A stretch of 64,000 bases of DNA, taken from NCBI GenBank assembly GCA_964588695.1, contig CAZPQK010000005.1, forward strand, positions 1 through 64,000, written 5' to 3'. The stretch's first letter is position 1. The number at the start of each line of letters is the position of its first letter. The notes beneath the pieces were generated by a model, which saw only the letters and a list, made by a program, of their open reading frames with translations, was not told where the DNA came from and searched no databases. Origin of the DNA: CAZPQK01 sp964588695 (GTDB lineage Bacteria > Krumholzibacteriota > Krumholzibacteriia > WVZY01 > JAKEHA01). Both the position numbers and the translations under genes were made by a program. Shown in pieces: positions 35,031 to 44,009 of this stretch.

Positions 35031-35069
35031 ACCCCTTTAAGTAACGATATTATCCGGGCTTAAAGGGGT
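35031..35069. repeat. 11-bp perfect inverted repeat spanning the tonB-like promoter and ribosome-binding site
   Basis: acccctttaag (35031-35041) is the exact reverse complement of cttaaaggggt (35059-35069), separated by 17 bases. On the minus strand one arm follows the -35 (TTGACC, 35067-35072) and the other covers the Shine-Dalgarno aaagggg of the tonB-like gene. Could be an operator, or an RNA stem that hides the ribosome-binding site in read-through mRNA from the amidase gene. Confidence 0.6.
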
Positions 35070-35072
35070 CAA
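35044..35072 (-). promoter_or_regulatory. Predicted promoter of the TonB-family gene
   Basis: Minus strand: -35 TTGACC (35072-35067), 17-base spacer, -10 TATCGT (35049-35044). Transcription would begin near 35037, only about 12 nt before the start codon at 35025. It lies within the 11-bp inverted repeat. Confidence 0.45.
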
Positions 35073-35077
35073 GATGC

Positions 35078-37366
35078 CTAGCGGACGGCTGGCAACAGGC
35101 GTATAGGGCGCGTGGCGCCCTCCGGCAAGCGCTGGTGCAGTCGCTCGTGGGCTTTCGACCAGGTTACGGTCGACGTTTTCGTCGCCGGAAGGTATTCAAA
35201 AGCGACTGTGCCATCGTCCCCGGTGAGCAACGCAAATGCGTCGTCGATGACGATCAGCCAATTCGCAGCGTCCTGCCCCGGCGGAATGTCCATGGCGAAG
35301 GTAAGCGGGTCGGTTGCGGGAGCGCCATAGTGATCCAGAATCCCTAACAGAACTGCGTAGGCCTGTTCGCGCAGATAACGGCTGGTGGTGAGGGCCACTT
35401 CTTCGTCGGCAATGGCCAGCGATGGAAAAGAAACGACGATGGCCGGAGCGGCAGTTTGTTGCAGCGGGTAGGTTACCGTACTTCTGGGGCCAGGGTAGCG
35501 ACAGTTGAGCCGTGCCGCGATGCGCGTGCCCAGGTCTTGCGACATACGGGCTCCGTTGCTGCTCCCCGGGAAGTGAAGCACGTCGATCGCGCGACCGCTA
35601 TCTGCTGGGGTTGATCGGTGACGAATTTCGAGGTAGCGACTTGCACCGTAACGATTGGTTAGTCGCGCGACATCCTGAGGCGTACGAACCTCTTCGGTTT
35701 CGCGCGTCAACGATACCTCGGCGCCCGCCTCGCGTAAGTACCCAGCAAGATAGCGCGCGACCAGTAAATTCACGTGACTTCCCAGCAGGCCCATCTGTCC
35801 GGCGCCGGTGGTTTTGATGTCCCCGCCTTCGGGGTCCAACACGAAGCGTTTGCCGTGTAGAACCCCGCCAAACCGTCGCGCCAGCGCGATACCGAGTGTC
35901 CCAGTTGGGTTCACCACGAGCTCGGGTTGATAGCCAGGCGCGTGCACGGTCAAAGTAGCTGACCCGTCGCTGTGCGTGCGGGCACCAATGTAGTGACCAT
36001 TGCCGGCGCTCCGTCCGCTCCACCCGCCACCCACAACAGCACTTGTGATTGGTAGCCCGGTGTCGGCGTCGCGCACGATCAGTTCCACCGATTGGTGTCG
36101 TGGGCTGCGGCTACCCACGATCTGTTTGATGAATGTACGACCGCCGCTTCGTATCTCAAGTTTTTCGCGGCGATACTCGCCGGGGATGGTGGTGACGGTT
36201 TCCACAAAACCGTCCGACGTTCGCAACGAATCGATGCGGCCGCTTCGCTCGGCGATAACAACGACGTCGGTCCCGTCGGCGACGGGAAGGCCGCGACCAT
36301 CAAGAATTCGCGCGCGGACAGTCATAGGCGTGTCGGTACCGATGGTGTCGGGAATGTCGAAGACGACCGACGCGGCCGGATGGTTAAGCGTGAACCGCTG
36401 GCGAGCAACGGTACTAGTGTTTCCCAAAATGTTGCGAGCCTGCAGCGTCACTTCGTGCTCCGCGTTCGGCGCGTTTGCTGGCACCTGAAACCAAACCTCG
36501 TTACCGGGTGAAACACTTGCGGTGACGAGTTGGCTGTTCCATCGAAGCTCGATGCCGTCCGGGTCGATTCCAAGGCCGCCGTCATCACTCAACGCAAACC
36601 CGACATCGGGTGTCGTTGTCACAATCGAGTCCATGGGTTCCGCAGTAACTTTTGGGATTCCGCGCGCAAAGTAGTCGAGCAGCCCCAGGAAATAGGCTTC
36701 CGCTTCCAGGCGTTGCACATCGGAGGTTCGTAGCTTCGCTTCGACCGCCGGCTTGGTGAGATAGCTCGACTCGCCGAGTATCGCGGGAACGTCGACGTTG
36801 CGCAGTACGTAGTAATTTCCCTGGCGAACCTCTCCGTGGTCGATGCCCAAGTTTCGCATCAGGTAGCGATGGACGGCGAACGCGAGGTCAAGCGACGCAG
36901 GGTCGCCTGCTTTGTAGTACGTTTCCACCCGGTTGAATGTTGGGTCGCGCTGCGGCTGCGCGTTGTGGTGAATAGAAACGAAAGCGTCGGGCACCAACGA
37001 GTCGACCATTTCCACTCGTACCTGCAGATCTCCCGCAAGGGTGGAGTCATCGGTCGCAAGAAAGTCGCGGGCCATGGATCGGGTTAGGTGTACGTCGGCA
37101 CCGGCTTCGCGCAACAAGCCCCACAGATACAGAGATACGCCCAGGTTGACCGAAGCCTCTTGCAGGCTGTCCTGGCCTACGGTTCCAGGAAAGTGACCGC
37201 CGTGACCCGGGTCGATGACGATCGTTCGGCCCGACAGAACCGACGGGTTGACACGCGGCAACCTGTCGTTAAGTCCGGAGTAAACCGAGTCAATTGTCGC
37301 GGGGGGTGGCGGGCCGCCACAGGCCACCACCGCGGCCGCCAGGAGAAAGGGGAGGAACTTGCGCAT
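35078..37366 (-). CDS. N-acetylmuramoyl-L-alanine amidase lipoprotein with a second, degenerate amidase domain
   Basis: 762 aa. Signal peptide with lipobox VVAC (Cys 16). Residues 47-235 are an Amidase_3 (AmiC-type) zinc domain with all ligands: H55 in IDPGHGG, E70 in QEASVNL, H133 in SIHHN and the catalytic E199 in LGESSYLT. Residues 240-500 look like beta-sandwich modules. Residues 504-690 repeat the amidase fold, but the ligands are lost: DPEGGD (H to G514), GLLGSHVNL (E to G529), EIRHRS (H to R582). It would cut peptidoglycan cross-bridge stems using the first domain; the second may bind. Confidence 0.86.
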   Translation of the reverse strand: MRKFLPFLLAAAVVACGGPPPPATIDSVYSGLNDRLPRVNPSVLSGRTIVIDPGHGGHFPGTVGQDSLQEASVNLGVSLYLWGLLREAGADVHLTRSMARDFLATDDSTLAGDLQVRVEMVDSLVPDAFVSIHHNAQPQRDPTFNRVETYYKAGDPASLDLAFAVHRYLMRNLGIDHGEVRQGNYYVLRNVDVPAILGESSYLTKPAVEAKLRTSDVQRLEAEAYFLGLLDYFARGIPKVTAEPMDSIVTTTPDVGFALSDDGGLGIDPDGIELRWNSQLVTASVSPGNEVWFQVPANAPNAEHEVTLQARNILGNTSTVARQRFTLNHPAASVVFDIPDTIGTDTPMTVRARILDGRGLPVADGTDVVVIAERSGRIDSLRTSDGFVETVTTIPGEYRREKLEIRSGGRTFIKQIVGSRSPRHQSVELIVRDADTGLPITSAVVGGGWSGRSAGNGHYIGARTHSDGSATLTVHAPGYQPELVVNPTGTLGIALARRFGGVLHGKRFVLDPEGGDIKTTGAGQMGLLGSHVNLLVARYLAGYLREAGAEVSLTRETEEVRTPQDVARLTNRYGASRYLEIRHRSTPADSGRAIDVLHFPGSSNGARMSQDLGTRIAARLNCRYPGPRSTVTYPLQQTAAPAIVVSFPSLAIADEEVALTTSRYLREQAYAVLLGILDHYGAPATDPLTFAMDIPPGQDAANWLIVIDDAFALLTGDDGTVAFEYLPATKTSTVTWSKAHERLHQRLPEGATRPIRLLPAVR

Positions 37367-37420
37367 GGCTTCGGGGTACCAGAAAAACGCTGAATCGCCA
37401 AGTATTTACTGGTTTTCGGT

Positions 37421-37426
37421 TATAAT
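37421..37426 (+). promoter_or_regulatory. Consensus -10 element upstream of selA
   Basis: TATAAT at 37421-37426 in an AT-rich divergent intergenic stretch (37367-37464) between the amidase and selA. I cannot find a good -35. Transcription from it would begin near 37432, which supports ATG 37465 rather than the TTG at 37426 as the selA start. Confidence 0.5.
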
Positions 37427-37464
37427 TGACGCAACAAAAACCGCTATGTTACCCAGAAGTACGG

Positions 37465-38859
37465 ATGACCAACCCCAACCACCAGAATCTGCTCCGCGCC
37501 ATTCCGGCCATTGAGAAGCTCCTCGCGGCTGATGCCCTGGCGCAGCCGCAGCGGGAGTATCCCCAGTTTCCCTGGACGCCTTTCTTGCGGCGACTCACCG
37601 ATGAGTTTCGCGAGTCGGTGCTTAACGCGGATATTGCTCCCGGGGCTGACCCGGACCGGGTCGCGGACCAGTTGGTCGAACGGGCGCTTGAGCGGTTCTA
37701 CGACCTGCGCGATGGTGGTCAGCGGCGGTTGCTTAACGCTACCGGTGTCGTGCTTCATACCAACGTTGGTCGCGGAGTGTGGGGAGAGTCGGCGATTGCT
37801 GCCGCCGTTGAGGCAATGCGCGGATACTGCAATCTGGAAATGGATCTGGCGTCGGGCAAGCGAAGCAAGCGCGCGCTTACGCTGGATGCTTTGATCGCCC
37901 TGGCCAGCGATGGCGAAGCCGCGATGGTTGTGAATAACAACGCCGCCGCGGTCAGCCTGGTAGTAAACTCTTTCGCCGCGGACAGACGAGTGATTGTGTC
38001 GCGCGGCGAAATGGTTGAGATCGGCGGAAGTTTCCGCATGCCCGAAATCTTGCGGCAGGCTGCGGGCGAAGTGGTGGAAGTGGGGACAACCAATCGCACC
38101 TATCCGCGTGACTACGAAGCGGTGGCTCGCCCCGGCGATCTATTGTTGAAAGTAGATACCAGCAACTATCGGGTGACGGGCTTTACTAATGAAGTTTCGG
38201 TTCGTGAACTGGTTTCTGTGGCCCGCAAGACCGGGGCAGTGGCCGCATATGATCTTGGCAGCGGCGCGTTCGCCGACTTCGCAAGCCGTGGAATCGGAGA
38301 CGGTACCTCGGTTGACCAGATAATCGCCACCGGCGTTGACGGTGTCACTATGAGCGGCGACAAGCTTCTTGGCGGGCCCCAGGCCGGTATCATCATAGGT
38401 ACCAACAACTTTATGGCCTCGATCAAGCAAAACCCGTTGAGGCGTTCGGTTCGGGTTGATAAAGTGACGATCGCCGCAATGCAGGCAGTGTTCCGCGAGT
38501 ATCTTTTTGCAGACCCCAGCCGAACCGTGCCGGTGGTGCGTCAGGTGCTGATGGATCCCGATGAGCTGCGAGTGCGCGCTGAGAAAATTGTGGCCGCCGT
38601 ACCCGGGTTTAGTGTGATTGACGATGACGGCGCCGCAGGCGGGGGTAGTCTGGCCTCCGCTCCTATTCCGGCAGTTGCAGTGGCAGTTGACTGCGCAGAC
38701 GCCGACGCTGCGGTTGCATTGGCTCGACGTTTGCGTCTGCGACCTCTTCCAGTTTTGGGAAGAATCCGTGGTGCCCAATTGAGATTTAACTTGCTAGCCA
38801 TTGCCGTCGAGGAAGACACAGACTTGATCGCCGCGCTCGCCGAAGAGTTCGCACAATAA
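37465..38859 (+). CDS. selA: L-seryl-tRNA(Sec) selenium transferase
   Basis: PLP enzyme that converts seryl-tRNA(Sec) to selenocysteyl-tRNA(Sec). 464 aa: N-terminal LLRAIPAIEKLLA region, YDLRDGGQRRLLNATGVVLH, HTNVGRG, VNNNAAAVSLVVN, and the PLP-lysine motif TMSGDKLLGGPQAGIIIG (about residues 302-319). Start taken as ATG 37465, downstream of the predicted transcription start. No selB, selD or tRNA-Sec is found in the window. The next gene starts two bases after its stop. Confidence 0.93.
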   Translation: MTNPNHQNLLRAIPAIEKLLAADALAQPQREYPQFPWTPFLRRLTDEFRESVLNADIAPGADPDRVADQLVERALERFYDLRDGGQRRLLNATGVVLHTNVGRGVWGESAIAAAVEAMRGYCNLEMDLASGKRSKRALTLDALIALASDGEAAMVVNNNAAAVSLVVNSFAADRRVIVSRGEMVEIGGSFRMPEILRQAAGEVVEVGTTNRTYPRDYEAVARPGDLLLKVDTSNYRVTGFTNEVSVRELVSVARKTGAVAAYDLGSGAFADFASRGIGDGTSVDQIIATGVDGVTMSGDKLLGGPQAGIIIGTNNFMASIKQNPLRRSVRVDKVTIAAMQAVFREYLFADPSRTVPVVRQVLMDPDELRVRAEKIVAAVPGFSVIDDDGAAGGGSLASAPIPAVAVAVDCADADAAVALARRLRLRPLPVLGRIRGAQLRFNLLAIAVEEDTDLIAALAEEFAQ

Positions 38860-38861
38860 CC

Positions 38862-40388
38862 ATGGACCGCATTACCTTACATCCCGTCTCGATAGAGACC
38901 ACTGCGCTTCGCGAGGCGTTCGATAGTGGCGACCTGCCGGTGTCGATCATGCAAGCGCTGCAGGCGATGGTGTCGCAGCTGATCACTGACGACAACCCAA
39001 TGTCGATCTATGTGTGCAGTCCCGACGAAGACGCAGAACGCCGCAATTTATTCGCCTATGCTTTAGCGAAAACGCTTACGCATCAGGTTAATTCAACCGT
39101 TCTGGTAGACCTTGACTTTCTGCACACCGGCCTTCACGGAATTGTGCCCGAGCGCGACGCGCTTGGGTTTTTGGACTTTCTGTTGTACGGCAGTTCGTTC
39201 GGGATTATTGCGCAGGAAACCAATGGTGGCGTACGCGCGGTAGGTGCGGGTTCCTTTCCGGTCACCAAACGAATGCCGTTTATCGACGACGCCTTCGAGG
39301 AAGCCAACCGTCGACTCGCACGCCAGTCGCAATGTGTGGTCTACGTTGGTCCGCTTCCCGGTGATGAACAGGCGCTTCATCCGATAATCGACCAGGTCGA
39401 CACGACGATCTTAATTCGCGATGCCGCACGAGCGCCGTTGTCGGGAACCGACCGACTGGAAGAAAGCATTGTTACCGACGCCGAAGTGAACTTGTTAAGT
39501 GTGCGGCTGTCCGACGCCCCCGCTGTTGTATCCGCATCTCCGCTAATCGACGAGACCGAGCCGGTGGACGACATCGGCGACGATGACTTCGAGCCGCTGC
39601 AAGCGCCCGAGGTGGTGGTTCCGCCGGCGCCGAGAAGTCCCGGTCGAGACGACCACAAGAACACGGTGAGCCTTAGCAAATCCGAGGTTAAAGCTCACGT
39701 TGATCCATCCGAAACCCAGCGCCTTGAGTTGCCATACCACGAACGGCCTTACACTTCCGCGCTGCCCAAGATTCTGGTGGGAATCATGGTGGCGGTGGTA
39801 ATCGCCTTTGTTGCCTGGTGGATGTATCAGGAGCGAATGGCGTCCCAGGCCGGGCTTACTCGCGCCGTCCCCATCGAAAACCAGCCGGTGGCGGCGGCGG
39901 ACACAACAACCGCATCGGCAGTGGACTCAGTCGCGACGGACAGCGGTGCGATGCCGGAGAATGAAAATGAGAATGTGGGCAACTCTACCGCCTCGCCGGA
40001 GCCAGCAGTCGCACAACCAGCGACTCAGTCACCATCGCCATCGCCTCAAGTCGCCAATAATCGACGTTATCCACAACCCGACGTGTCCTACGATTTCGAT
40101 CCCACCGATATTCAGCTCATGGACGACATCGAAGACCGCTGGATTGGGCAGTTTCTGCTTCATATTAGCTCATTCCGCTCCTCGGCGCGTGCCCGCGAAG
40201 AAGCCGACTACCTGCGCACGCAGGGCGTCACCACGTTCATTATCTATATGGACGTCGGCGAGAGAGGAAAGTGGTATCGCGTATACAGCGGCCCGTTTGC
40301 AAGCCGTACTCGCGCGCGCGACCTCAAAATTGCTCTGGACGAAAATCCACGAGTGAAGTTTACTCGCATCGTTGAAGTGGGACGTTAG
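38862..40388 (+). CDS. SPOR-domain membrane protein with degenerate BY-kinase/MinD-like N-terminal domain
   Basis: 508 aa. Residues 28-230 have the sequence order of bacterial tyrosine kinase/CpsD ATPases: strand SIYVCSP (48-54), then VLVDLDFLHTGLHG (80-93) matching the Walker A' region and its following helix (DALGFLDFLLYGSS), but the Walker A loop is replaced by SPDEDAERRN with no GK(S/T). An acidic Pro-rich linker (230-300), one membrane helix (301-322), a low-complexity periplasmic stretch, and a C-terminal SPOR peptidoglycan-binding domain (about 428-505, FLLHISSFRSSARAREEADY) follow. Possibly a non-catalytic sensor or scaffold linking cytoplasm to denuded septal glycan. I find no family name for this architecture. 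Confidence 0.72.
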   Translation: MDRITLHPVSIETTALREAFDSGDLPVSIMQALQAMVSQLITDDNPMSIYVCSPDEDAERRNLFAYALAKTLTHQVNSTVLVDLDFLHTGLHGIVPERDALGFLDFLLYGSSFGIIAQETNGGVRAVGAGSFPVTKRMPFIDDAFEEANRRLARQSQCVVYVGPLPGDEQALHPIIDQVDTTILIRDAARAPLSGTDRLEESIVTDAEVNLLSVRLSDAPAVVSASPLIDETEPVDDIGDDDFEPLQAPEVVVPPAPRSPGRDDHKNTVSLSKSEVKAHVDPSETQRLELPYHERPYTSALPKILVGIMVAVVIAFVAWWMYQERMASQAGLTRAVPIENQPVAAADTTTASAVDSVATDSGAMPENENENVGNSTASPEPAVAQPATQSPSPSPQVANNRRYPQPDVSYDFDPTDIQLMDDIEDRWIGQFLLHISSFRSSARAREEADYLRTQGVTTFIIYMDVGERGKWYRVYSGPFASRTRARDLKIALDENPRVKFTRIVEVGR

Positions 40389-40427
40389 CGTACCAGCGCC
40401 GCAAACCCTGTATTTCGGAGGACTTGC

Positions 40428-43400
40428 TTGAATCTCAGCAAGCTAGAAATTGCTGGCTTTAAGTCGTTTATGTCGCGACTGGAGCTCGACTTTTCGAGTG
40501 GTATCACTGCCATTCTAGGACCCAACGGCTGTGGCAAGTCCAACGTCGTCGACTCTATTCGCTGGGTGCTGGGAGAACAGCGCACGCGAATGTTACGTAA
40601 CAGCAAAATGGAAAACGTTATCTTCAACGGGACCCGTTTGCGCAAACCGGTCGGGATGGCTGAGGTCTATATGACCTTAACCAACGAAGACCACACGCTA
40701 GACCTCGACTTTGACGAAGTGCGCATTGGCCGCCGTCTTTACCGCAACGGGACCAGCGAGTACCTGGTTAACGGTGAGCCATCGCGACTGAAATCCATCA
40801 AGGGCCTGCTCACCGACACCGGCTTGGGTAACAACGCGTACTCGATCATCGAACGCGACATGGTGGAGCGCGTGCTTAGCGAAAAGGGCAACGAAAAACG
40901 GAACCTTCTGGAAGAAGCTGCCGGGGTAAGTCGTTACCGAATTCAGCGCGAAGAAGCCGAGCGCAAGATCAAAGCGACCGAGCAGGACTTGCTTCGCCTT
41001 GCGGACATCTTGACTGAACTGGACAAAGAGCTTCGTTCGCTCAAATACCAGATGGCGAAAGCGCGTCGCTACTCTCGTTTAAAAGAACAAGCGGACGCGC
41101 TCGAGTCGGTACAAATGAAGCAGTCGCTCTACGAACTACTGCAGCGCAAGCTCGAACTCCAGAACGAGCGCAAGCACCACGAAGGCATCCAGCTTGCCGA
41201 CGACAACGAGATTTCAATCCGCGACAATAGGGTACAAGAACTCAAGGTAAATCTCGCGGAGAGCGAAACCAAGCTACAAGAGCACCGCGAGCAGCGCTAC
41301 GAAGTCAGCTCCAAACTGCAATCTAGCGAAGAAAAGATTGCGGTCCACACCGAGCGCATCGGCGCCAATCGCGCGCGTATAAGCGAAGGCGAAACCGAAA
41401 TTCGCACCTCGGAAGAAAAATTGCTCGCCCTGGCTGATGATCGCAAACACCTTGATGAAACTCTGGCCACCAAGCGAGAAGAGCTAGCGAATTTACAGGA
41501 GGGCCTGGACGACCGCGAGCGCGAGTTGCGCGAAGCGACCTCGCGCTTGGAACAGGTTCGCACGACGCTGCGTGACCGCAAGCAACTGGCATTGGATCTG
41601 GTTCGTGAACGTGCCAAAGAAACCGGGCTTCGCGAACAAATGGAAAAGTCGATCAACGATCTAACCGAAAAGCGCGAAGCGTCGAGCGACCAGTTGGAGT
41701 CGCTGGCTCGCGACGAATCGGAGCGAGCGGAAAAGCTAGCATCCGCCGAATCGGTAGTCGAAGAGCGTAAAGCCGAACTCGAAGGACTCGAACACGACAT
41801 CGTTCGCGTAACCAAGAACCTCGAAGAACTAACCGAATCCGGGGTCGCATTAGACGCGGAACACGCCGAAGCCAGCCGACGCCACGCCAAGTTGGTCGAG
41901 AAACAGAATTTTCTCGCCAAAGTAAAACAAGAACACACCAGATGGTCAGCAGAGGCGCTAAAGAAACATGAAAAGCTTAGCGGTGTTCTGGCGGACTTCG
42001 TTCGGGTCGACAAGCGTTACCGCAAGTGCATCGAGGCGTGTCTAGCGCCAGTGCTAAAAAGTGTGGTCGCTGGCAGTCGTTCCGACGCGATGGAATCGCT
42101 GCGCGAAATCCGGGGTGACGGCGGTACGCGCGTCCAGATTTTGTTTCCCGATTCCTTCGGCGGTGGTTCATTAGTGCCGCAGCGTCCGGAGGTCGTCGCC
42201 CGCGCCGCATCGTTGGTGAACTGTGACGAAGATGTCCGCGAGTTTATGGATGGCTATCTGGGCGATGTGTTTGTGGTGGAGGACCTCGACGCGGCCGCGC
42301 GATTGTTGGCGGATCATCCGCGGGTGCGAGTTGCAACGCTCGACGGGGTTTTCTTTGACGGCCCCGGACGTGTGATCACTGCGGGTGCCGAAGATATCGA
42401 CATGACGATTTTGGAATACGAAGCCAAAATCGAGGAGCTTGAAGCCTCACTGGCGGAGGCCACCGAAGCCGAAACCGCGATTGGCAAGCGGCGGGAACAG
42501 CTTTTCCGCGAGCGCGAAGCTGCTCAGTCCGGGTTGGGCAAGTTGCGGGAACGACGCAGTGCGGTTGCGGAGTCATTGGAAACGGCGCGAACCGAGCGCC
42601 GCGACGCAGAACTTGCACTAGTACGAACCAAAGAACAAATCACATCGGTCACTCGCTCGGTCGACGATATCGACGCCGAGCTGACGACTATTCGGGTTAA
42701 GCTTCAAGAGCACGAACGCAGCGCAGGCGCCGCGGTTCCAGCCGACCTGGAGGGTGCCGACCTTGGTGAGTTGGAAGCCAAGGCGACCGAACTGGAGCGC
42801 GAACGCGAGCGACTGACCGAGGTCGCCGGCCGGGCTCGTATCGATCACGTGACGCTCACCGGAGAGGTTGAGTCGCACGACATCAAGCTGCGCAACAATG
42901 AAAAACTGGATGAGGAACTAAAAGCGCTGATTCAATCGCGCAAGGAAGATGTGGCCCGCTGCCGCGAGCAGATTGCCTTGTCCGAAGAAGATGTGGCTCG
43001 CATGAAGTCGATCATCGCCGAACTCCACACCGAGCGCGATGGCATCGAAAAAGTTATTACCGAGAAGCAGGAAGCGGCAGACACGTTCCGTGAGCAGATG
43101 ACCGTGCTGGAGAAGGAACTCAAAGAGTTTACCGACCAGCGTGATGCTAAGCGTACCAACCTGGAGCGCGTGAGCATCGAGATGGCGACTGTGGACACCA
43201 AGGTTGCCGGCGTCGTGGAACGCGCCCGCGATACCTTCAACCAGGACCTGGAGTCATTTGTAAGCAACCCTGAGAAGTTCGACACCAGCGAGTGGGAAGC
43301 GTTCAATAAAGAAGAACTGATCGATGTTCGCAAGAAGCTGGAAAGCTTTGGCCCGGTGAACATGCTTGCGCTGGAAGAACACGACGAAAAGAAAGAGCGC

Positions 43401-43988
43401 TTTGACTTCCTGCAGAAACAAAAAGACGACCTGGAAGAGGCCAAGAACTCGCTGGTGCAAGCCATCCGGCGAATCAACAAGGAAGCGCGGAGATTGCTTG
43501 CCGAGACCTTCGAGCAAGTTCGCGATAACTTTCGCCAGACCTTCTTGACGCTTTTTGACGGCGGAGAAGTTGATCTGCTTTTTGTAGATTCCGACGATCC
43601 GCTGGAAGCCAACATCAAGATTGTCGCTAGCCCCAAGGGTAAGCGGCTTAATGACATTTCGGTTCTGTCCAGCGGCGAACGGGCCTTAGTCGCGTTGTCG
43701 CTGCTGTTTGGGGTTTACCTGGTTAAGCCCAGCCCGTTCTGTGTGTTTGACGAAGTTGACGCGCCGCTCGACGACGCGAACATCGCTCGATTCGTTCGGC
43801 TGCTAAAGTCTTTCACCGATCGCACGCAGTTTATCGTGATTACTCACAATAAGAAAACGATGGAAGCCGCGGACAACCTCTACGGTGTTACGATGGAAGA
43901 ACCAGGGGTGTCCAAACTTATTTCGATCCGCCTGGACGAGGCGGAGCGTTTCAATCGCCGCAAGCCAGCTACCGAGGCCGCGAGCTAG
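40428..43988 (+). CDS. smc: Chromosome segregation protein SMC
   Basis: 1186 aa. TTG start at 40428, five bases after GGAGGA. ATP-binding head: Walker A GPNGCGKSN (31-39) near the N-terminus, and at the C-terminus ABC signature VLSSGERALVALSLLF and Walker B FCVFDEVDAPLDDANI. Two long coiled-coil arms (about 165-510 and 665-1010) surround a hinge (about 515-640, DKRYRKCIEACLAPVLKSVV, AARLLADHPRVRVATLDGVF). Organises the chromosome as a ring complex with ScpA/ScpB, which are not in the window. Followed by ftsY, the usual neighbour. Confidence 0.97.
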   Translation: MNLSKLEIAGFKSFMSRLELDFSSGITAILGPNGCGKSNVVDSIRWVLGEQRTRMLRNSKMENVIFNGTRLRKPVGMAEVYMTLTNEDHTLDLDFDEVRIGRRLYRNGTSEYLVNGEPSRLKSIKGLLTDTGLGNNAYSIIERDMVERVLSEKGNEKRNLLEEAAGVSRYRIQREEAERKIKATEQDLLRLADILTELDKELRSLKYQMAKARRYSRLKEQADALESVQMKQSLYELLQRKLELQNERKHHEGIQLADDNEISIRDNRVQELKVNLAESETKLQEHREQRYEVSSKLQSSEEKIAVHTERIGANRARISEGETEIRTSEEKLLALADDRKHLDETLATKREELANLQEGLDDRERELREATSRLEQVRTTLRDRKQLALDLVRERAKETGLREQMEKSINDLTEKREASSDQLESLARDESERAEKLASAESVVEERKAELEGLEHDIVRVTKNLEELTESGVALDAEHAEASRRHAKLVEKQNFLAKVKQEHTRWSAEALKKHEKLSGVLADFVRVDKRYRKCIEACLAPVLKSVVAGSRSDAMESLREIRGDGGTRVQILFPDSFGGGSLVPQRPEVVARAASLVNCDEDVREFMDGYLGDVFVVEDLDAAARLLADHPRVRVATLDGVFFDGPGRVITAGAEDIDMTILEYEAKIEELEASLAEATEAETAIGKRREQLFREREAAQSGLGKLRERRSAVAESLETARTERRDAELALVRTKEQITSVTRSVDDIDAELTTIRVKLQEHERSAGAAVPADLEGADLGELEAKATELERERERLTEVAGRARIDHVTLTGEVESHDIKLRNNEKLDEELKALIQSRKEDVARCREQIALSEEDVARMKSIIAELHTERDGIEKVITEKQEAADTFREQMTVLEKELKEFTDQRDAKRTNLERVSIEMATVDTKVAGVVERARDTFNQDLESFVSNPEKFDTSEWEAFNKEELIDVRKKLESFGPVNMLALEEHDEKKERFDFLQKQKDDLEEAKNSLVQAIRRINKEARRLLAETFEQVRDNFRQTFLTLFDGGEVDLLFVDSDDPLEANIKIVASPKGKRLNDISVLSSGERALVALSLLFGVYLVKPSPFCVFDEVDAPLDDANIARFVRLLKSFTDRTQFIVITHNKKTMEAADNLYGVTMEEPGVSKLISIRLDEAERFNRRKPATEAAS

Positions 43989-44009
43989 CATCAGTCCGGG
44001 CATTGCATC

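Noticed and set aside
37426..37464. TTG at 37426 as selA start
   Set aside because: It overlaps the predicted -10 element and would be upstream of the transcript start; ATG 37465 fits homologues.
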